Shown: positions 24,513-36,330, counted from the stretch's first letter. The stretch is 64,000 nt of DNA from Sabethes cyaneus (GCF_943734655.1 NC_071354.1:139300642-139364641), one strand, 5' to 3'. Program-made: numbers and translations. Notes: a model not told the origin generated them from the letters alone.

Positions 24513-24651
24513 CGCCTCTATTCTACATACCGATCGGAACCGGATCCGATCAGAAATTGCGCTTCGATCGGAATACATCGTATGCTATAACACACGTTGA
24601 TCGGGACTTTTCTGATCGGAAAAAGCCCGATCGGAATGCAGAATCGAGGCG
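24513..24651. mobile_element. Small MITE with CGCCTC...GAGGCG ends
   Basis: CGCCTCTATTCTACATACCG at the left pairs with CGGAATGCAGAATCGAGGCG at the right, with further CCGATCGG / GATCGG palindromic words inside. AATAAT stands directly outside both ends (24507-24512, 24652-24657), a possible 6-bp target duplication, although it is low complexity. 139 bp, non-coding. Confidence 0.75.
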
Positions 24652-24739
24652 AATAATTGATTGTGACAATCCTGGTCACAATGACAATTGGTTTTTCGTT
24701 CTAAGACATAGTCTGACGATAACTCCAATTAACTAAGCC

Positions 24740-25600
24740 AATTCCTAGGACACCGTATACTCGCCGCCAGATCTCTTTTCACATGGTTTAACCATCCTGC
24801 TCGCTGTACTTCTAGTAGTCTAGTTCCTATCGGATTGGAAGCAAACACCATCTTCGCAGGTCAAAAACTTCGAGCACTCGCAGGTTCTCCTCGAGAATTG
24901 TTCACGTTTCATGTCTAAGGGCACCCCATACCATACCATTGTTGAAAATGTTGATATTCGTTGATAACAGCCTGTAGCGCTATGCTAAAAGAAGACAGAC
25001 TATCGCCTTGACGAAGTCTCCTGTGTACTCAACAATCCATCCATAATCCGCACACAGCACTATCCAACGTATCCTTAATCAGTTTAATCAACCTCCTGGG
25101 TATGCTGTTCTTGTTCATGATTCATAGTTCGACGGTATCATATGCAGCTTTGAAGCCAATGAACAAATGGTGCGTGGAAATTCTGTATTCACGGCCTTTT
25201 CGAATGATCTGAAGTATTCAAATTTGGTTAAATTTTTTAAATAAAACAATTTTTTTTATTGTTCTGTAACTTTGCCTATCGCGGGGAAGGCTCCTCTTCC
25301 ACATTGGTGGTACCGTCGGTCGAGATGGATTACCCCAGTACCATGGTTTCCTGTCTGGGAGCATTCAGGTATTCGTCGAAGAGTTGCTTCCAACTTACCT
25401 AACGATCACGACCTCACGTCAAGGTTATGTAATTCTTCTGACACATTTCGGCCAGCGGTTGCATTAAGTTTTTGATGGAATTTTCGCTTTCCTGAGAACT
25501 ACGCAGTTGTTCTCCAACGCTGCATTCTGCTGAGCTTTCATGCAGCGCTTTTTCTTCTGGAAGATTTAGGTTGGCCGCATTTTTTTGTGTCTGTGTCTAC
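24740..25600 (-). pseudogene. Non-LTR retrotransposon fragment, linker to C terminus
   Basis: On the minus strand this carries, in order, a charged linker (25600-25300, with a DEYLNAPRQE-like stretch), the 'FKAAYD' RT block at about 25190-25130 and the C-terminal tail at about 24850-24750. It belongs to the same family as 1340-2870, 26710-28114 and 56930-57905. The RT core between these blocks is largely deleted and many stops occur. Confidence 0.6.
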
Positions 25601-26439
25601 ATTCGTGGAGTATACATCGAAGCTAAGTTCGCGTCTATCGACGTTGTTGATCGACACAAACTCCGCGTTAACTCCAGCCTGGAACGGGGTGATCATCTTG
25701 AGTTATTCCTTTTCGTGGAATCGCTAGTCGCTCGTCGAATGGGCCTACAGGAGTAGTGTCGTCGAGGTGCGAAGAATGTATTAAAAAGCCCTTTTTTGTA
25801 TGCCAGAAGGGTATTGGCTTAAAAGGCCATTGCGATAGTCTTAATGACCGTCTTTTGTGGCAGGGAAATTCCAGTTCAAAACGCTGAAAAAAGACCATTT
25901 TTGACTCGAATATTATTTATTGGAATAAAATTTTCCTGATGTGTGATGTGATGTGTGAACTCCTACTTTACTAAACTTGATTTTTTTTGAGATAGAATTC
26001 GACACGCCTTCGGATCATAATTCAACTTTTTGATAACACTATGGTAGCTATAATCAAAACATATGCATGTGTATGTAATATACTAATAAATTTGTATAAT
26101 ATTTGAAAGCAATCAAAAAATGTCTTCCTTTTATTTGTAATTTGTTGTTTTGAGTTAAGAGCGGGGTCGCATTCTGGGGTTTGATGTAAGTTAGAAACTG
26201 GCCATTGTCCTGGATGTATTCGGAACGTTCCCAGAACGTGTTCGGCTGTGGCCAATGTAATCCTGGACACTTTACATGTCGACAAATGAACTACTTTTAC
26301 AATTTTGAGTCACACGTTGTATTTTAATTCAATTCAGAAACTGATCCCCGATCCGGAACATTCCCGGACGTGTTCAGATGTAGCCGATGATGTCTTGAGC
26401 ATTTTATACGACTATACGACTATTTTATACGACGCATTT
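25601..26439. other. No gene; partial repeat copy at 25860-25945
   Basis: The stretch 25860-25945 is the inverted copy of the 18360-18560 repeat. The remainder is AT-rich. Two similar words, GTTCCCAGAACGTGTTCGG and TTCCCGGACGTGTTCAGATG, at about 26228 and 26362 suggest a local duplication of 120-130 bp. Confidence 0.45.
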
Positions 26440-26709
26440 AAAAAATAAATTTTTTATCACCCTAATAGGCAGATTTGCGGTCACCCTAATAGTGTAAAAA
26501 GTTGCGTCATATTTTTTAAATAAACTTTTCTAAAGACACACCACCTGGAAAATTAAGCATTTTTACGCTAGAGCGCATGATAGCGTTTTTTTCGCGTTTT
26601 GGTTCATATCAGTATCTTAAATAATTTCATCAATATTTTATTAAACAACTTTTGACTGGTAAGGTCAATTCTAATCAAATTTAGCAGATATGTTCACAAC
26701 GTTAAGGCC

Positions 26710-28114
26710 TCTACAGAATGGTCAAGATCCGCTAGCTACGGCAGGATTTAGGATTTAGGAGGAGGAGAAACTACCGGAGGAGTGGATGGAAGGTGTAGTC
26801 TGTCGCTTCTACAAAAAGGGCGACCGGCTAGATTGCTGTAATTACCGCGGCATCACGTTGGTCAACGCTGCCTGCTCTCCCAGATTTTGTTCCGTCGTCT
26901 ATCCCCAATAGCAAGAGAATTCGTAGGGCAGTATCAGGCGGGCTTTATGGGGGCCCGTGCTACTATCAAATTTTTACTTTCCGATAAATCCTCTAGAAAT
27001 GTGGAGAGTACAACGTGCCCACGCATCATATTTTCGTGAATTTCAGGGCAGCATACGATACAGTTGAACGAGAACATCTATGGCAGATAATGCACGAGTA
27101 CGGCTTTCCGGGCAAACTGACGCGGCTGATCAAAGATACTCTGGAGCGAGTGATGTACTACATGCGAGATTCGGGGACACTTTCGAGTCCTTTCGAATCG
27201 CGCATAGGGTTGCGGCAAGAGGAAGGACTGACTGTATGTTACTCAATATCGCTATTGAAGGTATGATCCGGCGAGCGGGCATCGAAACGAGAAGAACGAT
27301 TTTCAATTAGAGTAACCAACTCCTAGCCTTCGCAGACGACCTCGATATTAATACTAGAAACCATGGGACGGCGGAGGCAATCTACGCCAGACTAAAAACG
27401 CAGGCTAGAGGGATAGGGTTACAATGAGTCGTAAACCAAATATATGGTAGGAACAGGCTCCAGAGAAAGCAACATTTGCTTCCCACAGACATGGCTATTG
27501 ATGGTGATGCACTAGAAGTGGTTGATGAGTTCGTATATTTGGGATCTCTGGTGTCCGCCGACAATAACACAAGTAAGCAGATCCAACGACGCATTCAAGC
27601 TGGAAATCGAGCCTACTTTTCCCTCCGCACGATGCTTCGATCTGGGAGCATGCGCCGCCGCATAAAGCTGACGATGTACAAAATGCTAATCAAAACCGGT
27701 AGTCCTCTACGGACTTGAGACAGTAACTTTGCTTACGGAGGACATACGTGCACAAGCCGCATTTGGACAAAAGCTGTTGCGGACTATTTTTCGCGGAGTA
27801 CAAACGGAAAGCGGAGAGCGGCGGAGGCATATGAATCACGAGCTACAGGCACTGCTTGCAGAGATTCCCATCGTACACCTGGCGAATGTTGGGAGACTAC
27901 GGTGGGCCGGCCACGTCGCAAGGATGCCGGACGACTCTGCAGTGAAGTCCGTTCTCTTTAAGAACCCCACCAGCACCAGGAATAGAGGGGCTCAACGTGC
28001 TAGATGGCTCGATCAGGTTGAAGCCAACCTGTGTGTGCGCAATGTACCGAGTACAATGGAGAGGAATTCTTGATACGGCAAAAGCCACTCCGGCTCTCGG
28101 CTACTAAAAGATGC
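26710..28114 (+). pseudogene. 5'-truncated non-LTR retrotransposon insertion (RT to C terminus)
   Basis: A 1,405-bp insert, flanked by a 7-bp direct repeat TAAGGCC (26703-26709 and 28115-28121). It begins inside the RT domain: a CNYRGI block is at about 26838, HHIFVNFRAAYDTVE at about 27021, and the catalytic LAFADDLDI at about 27325-27350. TAEAIYARL at about 27370 and DEFVYLGSLVS at about 27522 follow, and the post-RT tail with LRWAGHVARM at about 27897 ends the copy. Stops and frameshifts (for example at 27307 and 27716) make it inactive. No poly(A) tail is seen at the 3' junction. Truncation at the 5' end with a short target duplication is the normal outcome of target-primed reverse transcription. 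Confidence 0.85.
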
Positions 28115-28601
28115 TAAGGCCGACGTTTGATACTAAAATAATTGAAATCTGATTAACTATCTGGTTATAATCGTTATGAATAATTGTAAATTTTATTATG
28201 CTTATGTGATCTAGGAGGCTATATCACCTACCAAATGAGACTAATAGCGCATAAATCGGTTTGGCCATCTCTGAGAAACGTTCGACTAATTGACAGCTTG
28301 AAAAAGCACATTTTTAAGCATAACTTTTGAACCGCTTGGTTGTTTTCGATAAAACTCTTCCAAAACATTTGCGGTTGCAAGAGCTCATTTGATACTGAAA
28401 TTGTTGAAATCGGTTGAGTAGTTCCGGAGAAAATCATGTCACGTAACTTTTACATTTTTGCTTATAACTTTTAAAAGAATTGTCGGACCGCAAAACAATT
28501 CAATAGTGATCTACAAGGTGATAACATCTTTCAAATAAGCGCAATAGCAAACGAATCGGTTCAGCCATCTCCGAGAAACAGATGACTAAAGTCAAGCATC
28601 A

Positions 28602-28876
<275 letters not shown>

Positions 28877-28890
28877 TGCTCAATTCAAAT

Positions 28891-29234
28891 TTTTTTTGTT
28901 ATTTTTATTATAAGGAACTAGACGCGGTGTCCTATTATGTCAGCACCCTTTTGGCCAATTCGGTTATCAGCAAATTATGTGAAATAAATCTTCCATTTAT
29001 ATTCTTTCTTTATTAAGCTATTGGCGATTTGATGGTCTAAAACAGAATTACTTTACTGTAACAAATAAATTTTTCGTGCCAGCGTAAGAGCACCACAATC
29101 GCTAGACACAATCGCGGACAAGACACTTCTAACTCATACAAAATGTTAAAATAAAACAAAATATTTTCAACTTGCACGTCGACCGGTTTCAGGCATCATG
29201 CGCCTATTTTCAGGACGAGAGCCGATACTTTACT
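28891..29234. other. Non-coding stretch between CA repeat and RT fragment
   Basis: No gene. A CGACCGGTTTCAGGC / TTTTCAGGACG word at about 29178-29218 resembles a dispersed mosquito repeat. Confidence 0.4.
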
Positions 29235-30842
29235 GTAATTAGTTAATTTTATCACCGCATGATTCATGAAAATAAAAGATATTATTTTATCCCCGAATTT
29301 TCTAACGACATATCTGTCTCTCAACTATCAGAAATTCACGTATTTGAAGCACTCAAAGGCTTGAATGCGTCAAAAGGGCCGGGGCCTGACGGAATAGCAT
29401 CCATATTTCTCAAAAACCTGGCCGAAGAACTTGCTACACCATTACAACGCCTATTTAACATGTCTCTGAAAAATGGAAAATTCCCGGAAATATGGAAATC
29501 TTCGTATTTAGTCCCTATCTTCAAATCAGGAACAAAATCAGACATCCGAAACTACCGTGGAATTGCCATTATCTCTTGCATTCCTAAACTATTTGAATCA
29601 ATTATAAATGAAAAATTTTTCAACAAGTAAAACACAAAATTACAAGTCAGCAACACGGCTTTTTTAAAGGCCGCTCTACTGCCTCAAATCTTCTGGAATT
29701 TGTAACTTTTACTCTTAATGCAATGGACAGTGGCAACCACGTAGAAGCTATTTACACGGACTTTAGTAAGGCATTTGACAGAATAGACATACCATTATTA
29801 ATCTTCAAATTAGGCAAAATTGGAATAGAACCGAAGCTCTTGAAATGGCTTCAATCATATTTAACGGAACGTAAACAAATTGTTCGCTTTCAAAATGCCC
29901 TCTCGGACCCTATTCAAGTCACCTCTGGGGTTCCCCAAGGTTCCCACTTAGGGCCACTTCTTTTCATTTTGCACGTAAATGACATTTCCTACATACTTAA
30001 CCACTCAAAAGTACTTGTATATGCAGACGACATGAAAATATATATGGAAATAAAAAATGCCCATGACGTCGCAGTATTTCAGAATGAAGTCAATGTATTC
30101 AACACTTGGTGCAACAAATCTTTACTAAACCTCAATGTAAAAAAATGTAACTCAATAGCATTTAGCAGGAAAATTCAAACTCCCTCTATTGACATATACT
30201 TAGGAAACAATATTGTACCAAAATGTAAAATTGTAAGGGATCTAGGAGTAATCTTAGACTCAAAACTAACATTTACAGAACATTACAATACCATTATTAA
30301 TAAAGCAAATAGAATGCTGGGCTTTATCAAACGCTTCAGTCATAATTTCAAAGACCCGTACACAATAAAACTTTTATACATTACATATGTAAGACCTATT
30401 CTGGAATATTGCAATATTGTATGGCACCCACACACTGCGTTACACGAAGGACGCATTGAATCTGTTCAGAAACAATTTCTACTATACGCGCTTCGAAAAC
30501 TTAACTGGACAGTATTTCCATTACCATCTTATGAAGCGCGCTGCATGCTCATCCATATACAAACACTTAAAGAACGTCGCGAACAAGCAATGCTTTACTT
30601 TATCAATGATATTATTTCTCAACGAATCCAGTCCGCAGATTTGCTTGCTCAATTAAACTGCGCTGAGTCGTAACCTTAGAACTAGAAAAATATTTTTGGA
30701 AAAATCATATAAGACCAATTATGCGAAAAATGGACCAGTCAATAACATGATGCGCCTTTATAATCAAAATTGCGAAAGAATTGACATCACTATGTCCAGA
30801 ATCCAAATGAAACTACGACTTAGCCATAGGAACAATGTATAG
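29235..30842 (+). pseudogene. Jockey/CR1-like non-LTR reverse transcriptase, 5'-truncated
   Basis: The fragment opens within the N-terminal part of an RT: HVFEALKGLNASKGPGPDGI at about 29337, then VPIFKSG and NYRGIAI. QHGFFKGRS is at about 29655, TDFSKAFDRID at about 29757, SGVPQGSHLGPLLF at about 29923 and the catalytic VYADDMKIY at about 30017-30043. A thumb/C-terminal domain ends near LRTRKIFLEKS and LRLSHRNNV at 30842. Only two frameshifts are evident, at about 29628 and about 30670, so the copy is fairly recent. The endonuclease domain is absent. Intact reading from 29723 to 30673 gives 316 codons. An A-rich end (ATAATAAAAAAAAATC) at about 30945-30962 is the probable 3' terminus. Confidence 0.85.
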
Positions 30843-31049
30843 TATATAAGTAAACATTGTAATAACATTATTGTATGTAGTCTACAAATGCTTGACGAAT
30901 AAAACAAACTAGTATTTAACTGTAGTTAGACAAAAAATATTTCAATTATAATAAAAAAAAATCAGAAACAATCAGGTTATCAATTTGGCATCACTTTCCG
31001 TTCGCAGTATGCGTGACGTTCACTCAAAATACTCCGCACATAACTAATG

Positions 31050-32265
31050 GAAAATTTCTATTAGGAATGGAAATTATGATTAGAGCAAGGAGGGGTAAAA
31101 GTGCGATGAGGGTAAAAGTGCGATTCAATGATTTATCAGTGCGGATTCCGAATAAATTGACTACATTGGCATGGATGGGTGGGTACTTTGACAGCTTAAA
31201 TCTATCATAAACTTTTGTTGTTTACGAAGCATAGTTGCTGAGTTATGGGTAAATGTTATTTTAGAACGGTTTTGATGTAATATTTCGTTATACGGCAAAT
31301 ACGATATCAGCAGGAGGATATTACTTGTTGATAAATTGTAGCAGCGTTTTACATCACTCAGATATCTCTCTTGAAATTGCGGTGAGAAGAATTTACAAAA
31401 TATATTTCTATTTTCCATAATTTAATCAAACCCCGTCAAGCGCCTAGCGGGGCAAAAGCTCGATTTACTGACGGGGTAAAAGTTCGATTCTTGGATCGAG
31501 AATCTAACTCATTTTACTGACGGGACGACGACACTATGCAAGTCCTTGCGACTTGTAAGGTACTACGCGTGACGCTGTTCGTTTGTCAGCGTTATAGCTG
31601 TATAGCCGCGATTCGCAAAAGGGTTGTTCGGGGAAAGGTTTCGTTTCTATCACGAAGCGAAAAAAATTCCAATTTGTTTCAAACGAAATTTTTATAACAA
31701 CCTAAAAATATTCTTATTTCAAAACGAAATTCTATTTGAATCAAGAAAATAGCAGAAGAAAATTTAATGATTTATTGGTGCAAGTTCCGAGTAAATTAAC
31801 TACATTGGCATGGATGGGTGACTACTACGGAAAACAATGTTTTCCGCCGATGAAACAAAAAACTAACGTTTGGGAAAGTTTCGATCTGTCGGAGGCTGCA
31901 ATACACCAGCGCAACATAGGAAAGGTGTAAATTGAGAATATTCCTTACCGAAACATACCGCAGATTGAAGATAATATGGCTTTGTTAGCTACTGCTGTGC
32001 TAATTTCATGGATTCGAGCTTCGCACTTTTGCCCCGCGGTATTCGCATTTTTGCCCCGCTAGTGGGGTAAAAGTGCGAATCGGCACTTGATCAGAAGAAT
32101 GAAGAATTTATTTTCAATAACACTATTGTTCCAGCTGATTTATAGTTGAATGTAAAGACATTGAGTAGCTGCATCACTATAAAATATATTTTGTTGTTGT
32201 CCTTCTTTATATCTCGCGAAAATTGATGACAACTTCAAACATCGCACTTATGCCCCGCCCTACTC
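31050..32265. repeat. Repeat region with iterated GGGGTAAAAGTGCGA motif
   Basis: A 15-bp motif GGGG(T/C)AAAAG(T/C)(G/T)CGA or its complement occurs at least eight times (about 31093, 31111, 31450, 31469, 32020, 32042, 32064, 32240), in both orientations. In addition a block of about 85 bp (AATGATTTATYRGTGC...GGCATGGATGGGTG) is repeated directly at 31125-31190 and 31760-31822. This looks like the remains of one or more TIR elements with subterminal repeats. No transposase is recognised. Confidence 0.6.
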
Positions 32266-32479
32266 TATTATGTGCCACATATAAACACAATCCGCCCAGA
32301 AGTACACATGAAAATTATATGCATATGAATAGTATGTGCAAATTTTAAAGGTAAATTTAAAAAACACATAAATGGCAACTGTTTGGCACATAAAGTTCAT
32401 TTACTGGGACATGGAAAAAATCTATGTGTGAGACACATAGAAACTAGACGAAAAGTTTTCTCGGTGTTCGATTGCCCTA

Positions 32480-32688
32480 CAGGAATCCCCCGGATAAGGC
32501 GATGGGTGGTGCTGTACCCATCGCGATATCTCAGCTGTCCATCAACCAATATAGTTGATTTTTGGTAGTTGACTAGGTTATACCACATACTAACAATATA
32601 CCGAAAATCAACTTAATTGATTACTGGACAACTAAGAAATCGCCGTGGGCGTACACCACTACCCATCGCCTTATTCGGGGGATTGCTG
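32480..32688. mobile_element. MITE, CAG/CTG ends with TA duplication
   Basis: CAGGAATCCCCCGGATAAGG at the left pairs with CCTTATTCGGGGGATTGCTG at the right, and similarity continues through GCGATGGGTRGTG. TA flanks both ends (32478-32479, 32689-32690). 209 bp, non-coding. Termini starting CAG with TA duplication fit the Tc1/mariner/pogo group. Confidence 0.88.
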
Positions 32689-33690
32689 TAATTGCATAAA
32701 GAGTCTGGCAGATCACGTCAAAACTTCTATTCCAGGGGAAAATACGATGATACATGATCTGTAAAACATTGATTTGCTTGAGTTGCTTACGGTTCATGAG
32801 TAACAAGATTTTACAGGATTGATTTAACAATTAACGGGGTCTTTTAAAACAGAATATCCATTTAGAGCCGATTCTCGACTTTCGAATCGTTTCTATAAAT
32901 CAATAAATTTTTTGTTTGCAGAATGACATTTGTCGTGCTGTTCTATACAAATGGGTCATTGGCCACGTCAAGTGACCGAGAAAAAGTTCAAATGTGTAAC
33001 CGTAACCGATCTTCACGGATTTAAGCCAAATTTTGCCAGATTGTACGTTGTCGGTCAGAAAGTAAAAACCCAAAATTTGGTACCGGTTGGACATTCCTTC
33101 GATTGATAAGAGCACCTCCATTTTGAGGGAAAATACCAGTTTTTGTCATACCCTCTTATGTTCTTTTGCTTATATCTCCGGAAATATTAGGTTTAGAAAG
33201 ACACTATTTTTGCATTTAATCTCAAAAATTCCAACTTCATCGTGTTTCGCAGATTAGTTTACATCGCCCCGAGGTGTTTTTTACCGATTCGAGATACAGC
33301 GTTTTATATTCCATGGAGTTATAGTAGCTAGTTCTAATTTCAAAAACCAGTGTGAGACTCTATATATTTGCTGCTCACTTTCCGTTATACTAGCACACAT
33401 AATTTCGTAATATGGTTAAATGAGATAGGTTGTGTGGTATATGTTGGTTCCATAAGTTACAACACTTTTGTGTGAAAGGGAAATCTGCACTTATGTTGAT
33501 AGTTACTAGGCAACACACTCATACACAATTTATGTTTGGTAATAATATTGCGTAATTATTGACTGTATCCATTCATTCAATATTGCTTTCCTTAGTGTCA
33601 GCCCGTATACAAAACATTACAGCGATTATACTAAACAACGAAGGTAGAAGTGTACCAGAATGGACCTGCGCACAGTGATAAGATAAATGT
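32689..33690. other. Upstream flank of the aaNAT cluster, no gene seen
   Basis: No supported gene or repeat border. Short open frames only. Sequence from about 33400 to 33690 may hold regulatory DNA of the first aaNAT-like gene. Confidence 0.4.
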
Positions 33691-33697
33691 TTTCATT

Positions 33698-33742
33698 TAT
33701 ATTTATAACGCACTGGTTACTGTTCAGCTGTCACATTCAGTT
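33698..33742 (+). promoter_or_regulatory. Core promoter of first aaNAT-like gene
   Basis: A TATTTATAA box at 33700-33708 is followed 31-37 bp later by an arthropod initiator TCAGTT at 33737-33742. Transcription would start at about 33739, giving an 18-nt leader before the ATG at 33757. Confidence 0.55.
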
Positions 33743-33756
33743 GTTTTATTTTAACG

Positions 33757-34398
33757 ATGGACTGTGTTTCGTTCGCTACTGCAAAATCCGAACAATCAGA
33801 GGAAATTCGCAAGTTTATGCTGGACTACTTCTATGCACACGAACCTACAAATCAGTCGTATATATACGGTAAAGACCCCGCTCCGGAGGATGTGGAATTT
33901 TCTATTCGTTTTTTGAATCTCGGACTTGGTGTCGTTGCACTTAGCAGTGAAGGAAAAGTCGTTGGATTGTCACTGGGTTACGTCGGGGAGCTAGATGATG
34001 CGGCGGCAATGCGTAATATAGCTGATCGATCGCTGGATGAGAAGTTTCGTGACATAATGAGATTCTTAGCGGTTATTCAGGAAGGTGCCAATATCCAGGC
34101 TCAGTTTGGCGTAACCAAGATTTATGAGATCCAAATGTTAGCAGTGCATCCGGATTATTGCGGCCAATCGATTGGCACTGAGCTAACCAAGAAACAGATT
34201 GACATTGCCATAGACCGTGGATTTGAAGCAGTTTATGCCGATTGCTCTAGCGTGTACTCGGCTAAAATTATGGAAAAACTTGGCTTCGAGTGTGTTCACG
34301 AGATCGCTTTTGCCGACTACCGTAATCAGCAAGGCGTGCAGATTTTCAAAACAGACAGCATTCACACGGGTTTGCAGTCTTTCTTTAAGAGATTATAA
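33757..34398 (+). CDS. Arylalkylamine N-acetyltransferase-like protein (GNAT), copy 1
   Basis: A 213-aa intronless protein of the insect aaNAT branch of the GNAT superfamily. Members transfer acetyl from acetyl-CoA to arylalkylamines such as dopamine, serotonin or octopamine; they are cytosolic and used in amine inactivation and cuticle chemistry. The N-terminal YAHEPTNQSYIYG segment holds Glu29, at the place of the catalytic Glu. Acetyl-CoA binding motif A (about 124-150) reads EIQMLAVHPDYCGQSIGTEL, where the usual Arg-Gly before the loop is Cys-Gly. The ADCSSVYSAKIMEKLGF segment (161-177) supplies the conserved serines, and a FADYRN block follows. The start is supported by the promoter and the size matches the family. 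There is no AATAAA within 200 bp downstream. Substrate is unknown: insect aaNATs are numerous and some acetylate polyamines or other amines. It is followed 283 bp later by a paralogue. Confidence 0.9.
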   Translation: MDCVSFATAKSEQSEEIRKFMLDYFYAHEPTNQSYIYGKDPAPEDVEFSIRFLNLGLGVVALSSEGKVVGLSLGYVGELDDAAAMRNIADRSLDEKFRDIMRFLAVIQEGANIQAQFGVTKIYEIQMLAVHPDYCGQSIGTELTKKQIDIAIDRGFEAVYADCSSVYSAKIMEKLGFECVHEIAFADYRNQQGVQIFKTDSIHTGLQSFFKRL

Positions 34399-34642
34399 AC
34401 TGGTTTTTCTTTCAGTATTTTGTTCAATTGATCACGCTCCCAGCTGATGCCCGATGATGTTTGCAGGTAGTTGATTGCTCTACTGGATGATGGTAATACC
34501 GGGTAGAAAGACTGCTTCTCAGGTTACAGATAAAAGTCGATGAGATTATACCCCAATGAATGACAGCAAAAAAAAAGCTAATTTGTCGAACGCAAGATAA
34601 TGTATGATGCATGTGTTTTTAACCGCGCGGCGTGCGAACAGA

Positions 34643-34650
34643 TATAAAAG
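34643..34650 (+). promoter_or_regulatory. TATA box of second aaNAT-like gene
   Basis: TATAAAAG lies about 30 bp before the expected start site at about 34672. Its presence between the two genes shows that the pair is not read as one transcript only. The leader to the first ATG (34682) would be only about 10 nt. Confidence 0.65.
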
Positions 34651-34681
34651 GGCTTGACTTTGCTTGTTAGTATCGTGCCGC

Positions 34682-35353
34682 ATGCGGATGGCCAAGTTCA
34701 GTAGAAGTGATTTGATTGAGTTCGATGTTGCCCACCCTGATGATTATAATTCGGTTTTAGAATTCGTTCTAAATCATTACTATCGCGATGAGCCGATGAA
34801 TAGTTCGTACATCTATGACCGCAACCCAGCAGAAGATGACGTCGAGTTTTCAGTTTCATTCATGTTTCAAGGAATGGCTATCAAAGCGGTTGACCGCAGC
34901 AAAGGTAACCACTTGATTGGAATTTCAATCGCTAATCCTATCTATCCAGGATACGTCGATGACTTACTGGAAGCGGCTGAACGTGCAAAGACTCGAAAAT
35001 GGAAGGACAGTTTAAAGCTTTTGGCACACCTGCAGCAATCGGTAAACATTTTGGATCGATTCAAAGTTGCCAAATGTTACGACATCGAGATACTGGCTGT
35101 TGATCCGGAGTACAGAGGTCATTCGATTGGAGCGACACTTTTCGAGAGACAATTCGAAAGAGGCAGACATCTAGGCTTTCCGTTAGCCAGCGCGGACTGC
35201 TCAAGCTACTATTCGGCACGGATTGCGGAGCGGGTAGGAATGACGTGTGTCGGCAAGCTAGCCTACGCGGACTATCGAGACGAGCACGGGGTGCAACTGT
35301 TTCAACCTTGTGCTCCTCATTTGGAAATTCAAACTTTTGCAAAGAAGCTGTAA
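34682..35353 (+). CDS. Arylalkylamine N-acetyltransferase-like protein (GNAT), copy 2
   Basis: A 223-aa intronless paralogue of the preceding gene. It keeps the YRDEPMNSSYIYD block with Glu37, motif A at about 134-160 (EILAVDPEYRGHSIGATL, with Arg145-Gly146), the ADCSSYYSARIAERVGM serine segment at about 171-187, and an AYADYRDEHG block. All key positions look intact, so it is probably an active acetyltransferase for an arylalkylamine or a related amine. The open frame extends upstream without an ATG. Two ATGs, 34682 and 34688, are possible starts. Given the TATA box at 34643, the first leaves a very short leader and the second gives 221 aa. AATAAA at 35439-35444 is a likely polyadenylation signal. 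Tandem duplication with copy 1 is the simplest origin. Confidence 0.92.
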   Translation: MRMAKFSRSDLIEFDVAHPDDYNSVLEFVLNHYYRDEPMNSSYIYDRNPAEDDVEFSVSFMFQGMAIKAVDRSKGNHLIGISIANPIYPGYVDDLLEAAERAKTRKWKDSLKLLAHLQQSVNILDRFKVAKCYDIEILAVDPEYRGHSIGATLFERQFERGRHLGFPLASADCSSYYSARIAERVGMTCVGKLAYADYRDEHGVQLFQPCAPHLEIQTFAKKL

Positions 35354-35438
35354 TTTTGGTTGCAACGTAATTATAATATCTAATGGATAATTTTAATGAA
35401 TATAAATTATATAATCAATGTTGGCCATGTATGTTTTC

Positions 35439-35444
35439 AATAAA
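35439..35444 (+). terminator. Polyadenylation signal AATAAA
   Basis: First AATAAA after the stop codon of the second aaNAT-like gene, 86 bp downstream. Confidence 0.6.
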
Positions 35445-36059
35445 ACAGTTTATAATCAAGTGTTTAGTAATACGTTTTTGCTAATGGTGAGTTATAGAGA
35501 TTTTTTCTGGTTATCGTTACAATTTATAACCAGTATATGGAAATATAGCACTTTATTCTGCTTTGAAATAAAAAAATGTATACTGAAAAAAATTAGCACA
35601 ATTACCTATGTCTGCGTTACAAAAGCAAATCAGTACGATTTTATTATTTTAAAATTTGTATGCAGTTAATTTCCAGGAATTGATTTCGATTTATTAAATT
35701 TTCCGATTTGGAGTAACTCGTTGAGCGATTTTGTTGTGATTCAAAGTACGCAATCCAAACTACCCAAGTGAAAGGCCTGCTTTTGCCTCAACTCAGCTTA
35801 CCAGAGAGAGCCATGTATTAAGTAAATATCGTGTAAAATTAGGTTGTTGTTTTTGTTTTTGTGTATAAAATACATTTTGCACACGTTTCATATATAGATT
35901 GACACGTATAAATCTACGAATGTGAAATCAGCCGTATCAACATTCAGACATAAATAAAAGGTGCGGCACCCAACGATTATTTTAGTCTGGACAAACGAAG
36001 TAATCGCAAGATGACGAACCTATTGTTACGTTGTTACGTATCACAAAAATATCACCCGG
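35445..36059. other. No recognisable gene
   Basis: AT-rich spacer downstream of the aaNAT pair. The open frame at 35418-35669 overlaps the polyadenylation signal and is not credible. Confidence 0.5.
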
Positions 36060-36330
36060 TTAAGTTGAAAACTCCGCACTTTTGAATGCAATTGAAATTT
36101 TATTGAAATTTAATTGAATTAGACTTGAAATATAGAATTGAATTAGACTTGGAAGTAGAATTAAAGTTGAAATTAAGCTTGAAATGGAACTGAAAAATGA
36201 AATTCAAATTGGACTTGAAATTAAATTAAATTGAAATTAAATTGAACTTGAAATTTAGTTCAAAACCGCACATGCAGTTGAAATTGACATTGGACAATAA
36301 ATCAAAATCAAATTTGAATTTGGACTGGTT
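36060..36330 (+). repeat. Degenerate AATTGAA/CTTGAAAT tandem repeat
   Basis: Words such as AATTGAATT, GACTTGAAAT and GAAATTGAAATT recur without a fixed period. Similar pieces occur at 38160-38230, 38875-38925, 39470-39510 and 39770-39970, so one array seems to have been broken by later insertions. Confidence 0.75.
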
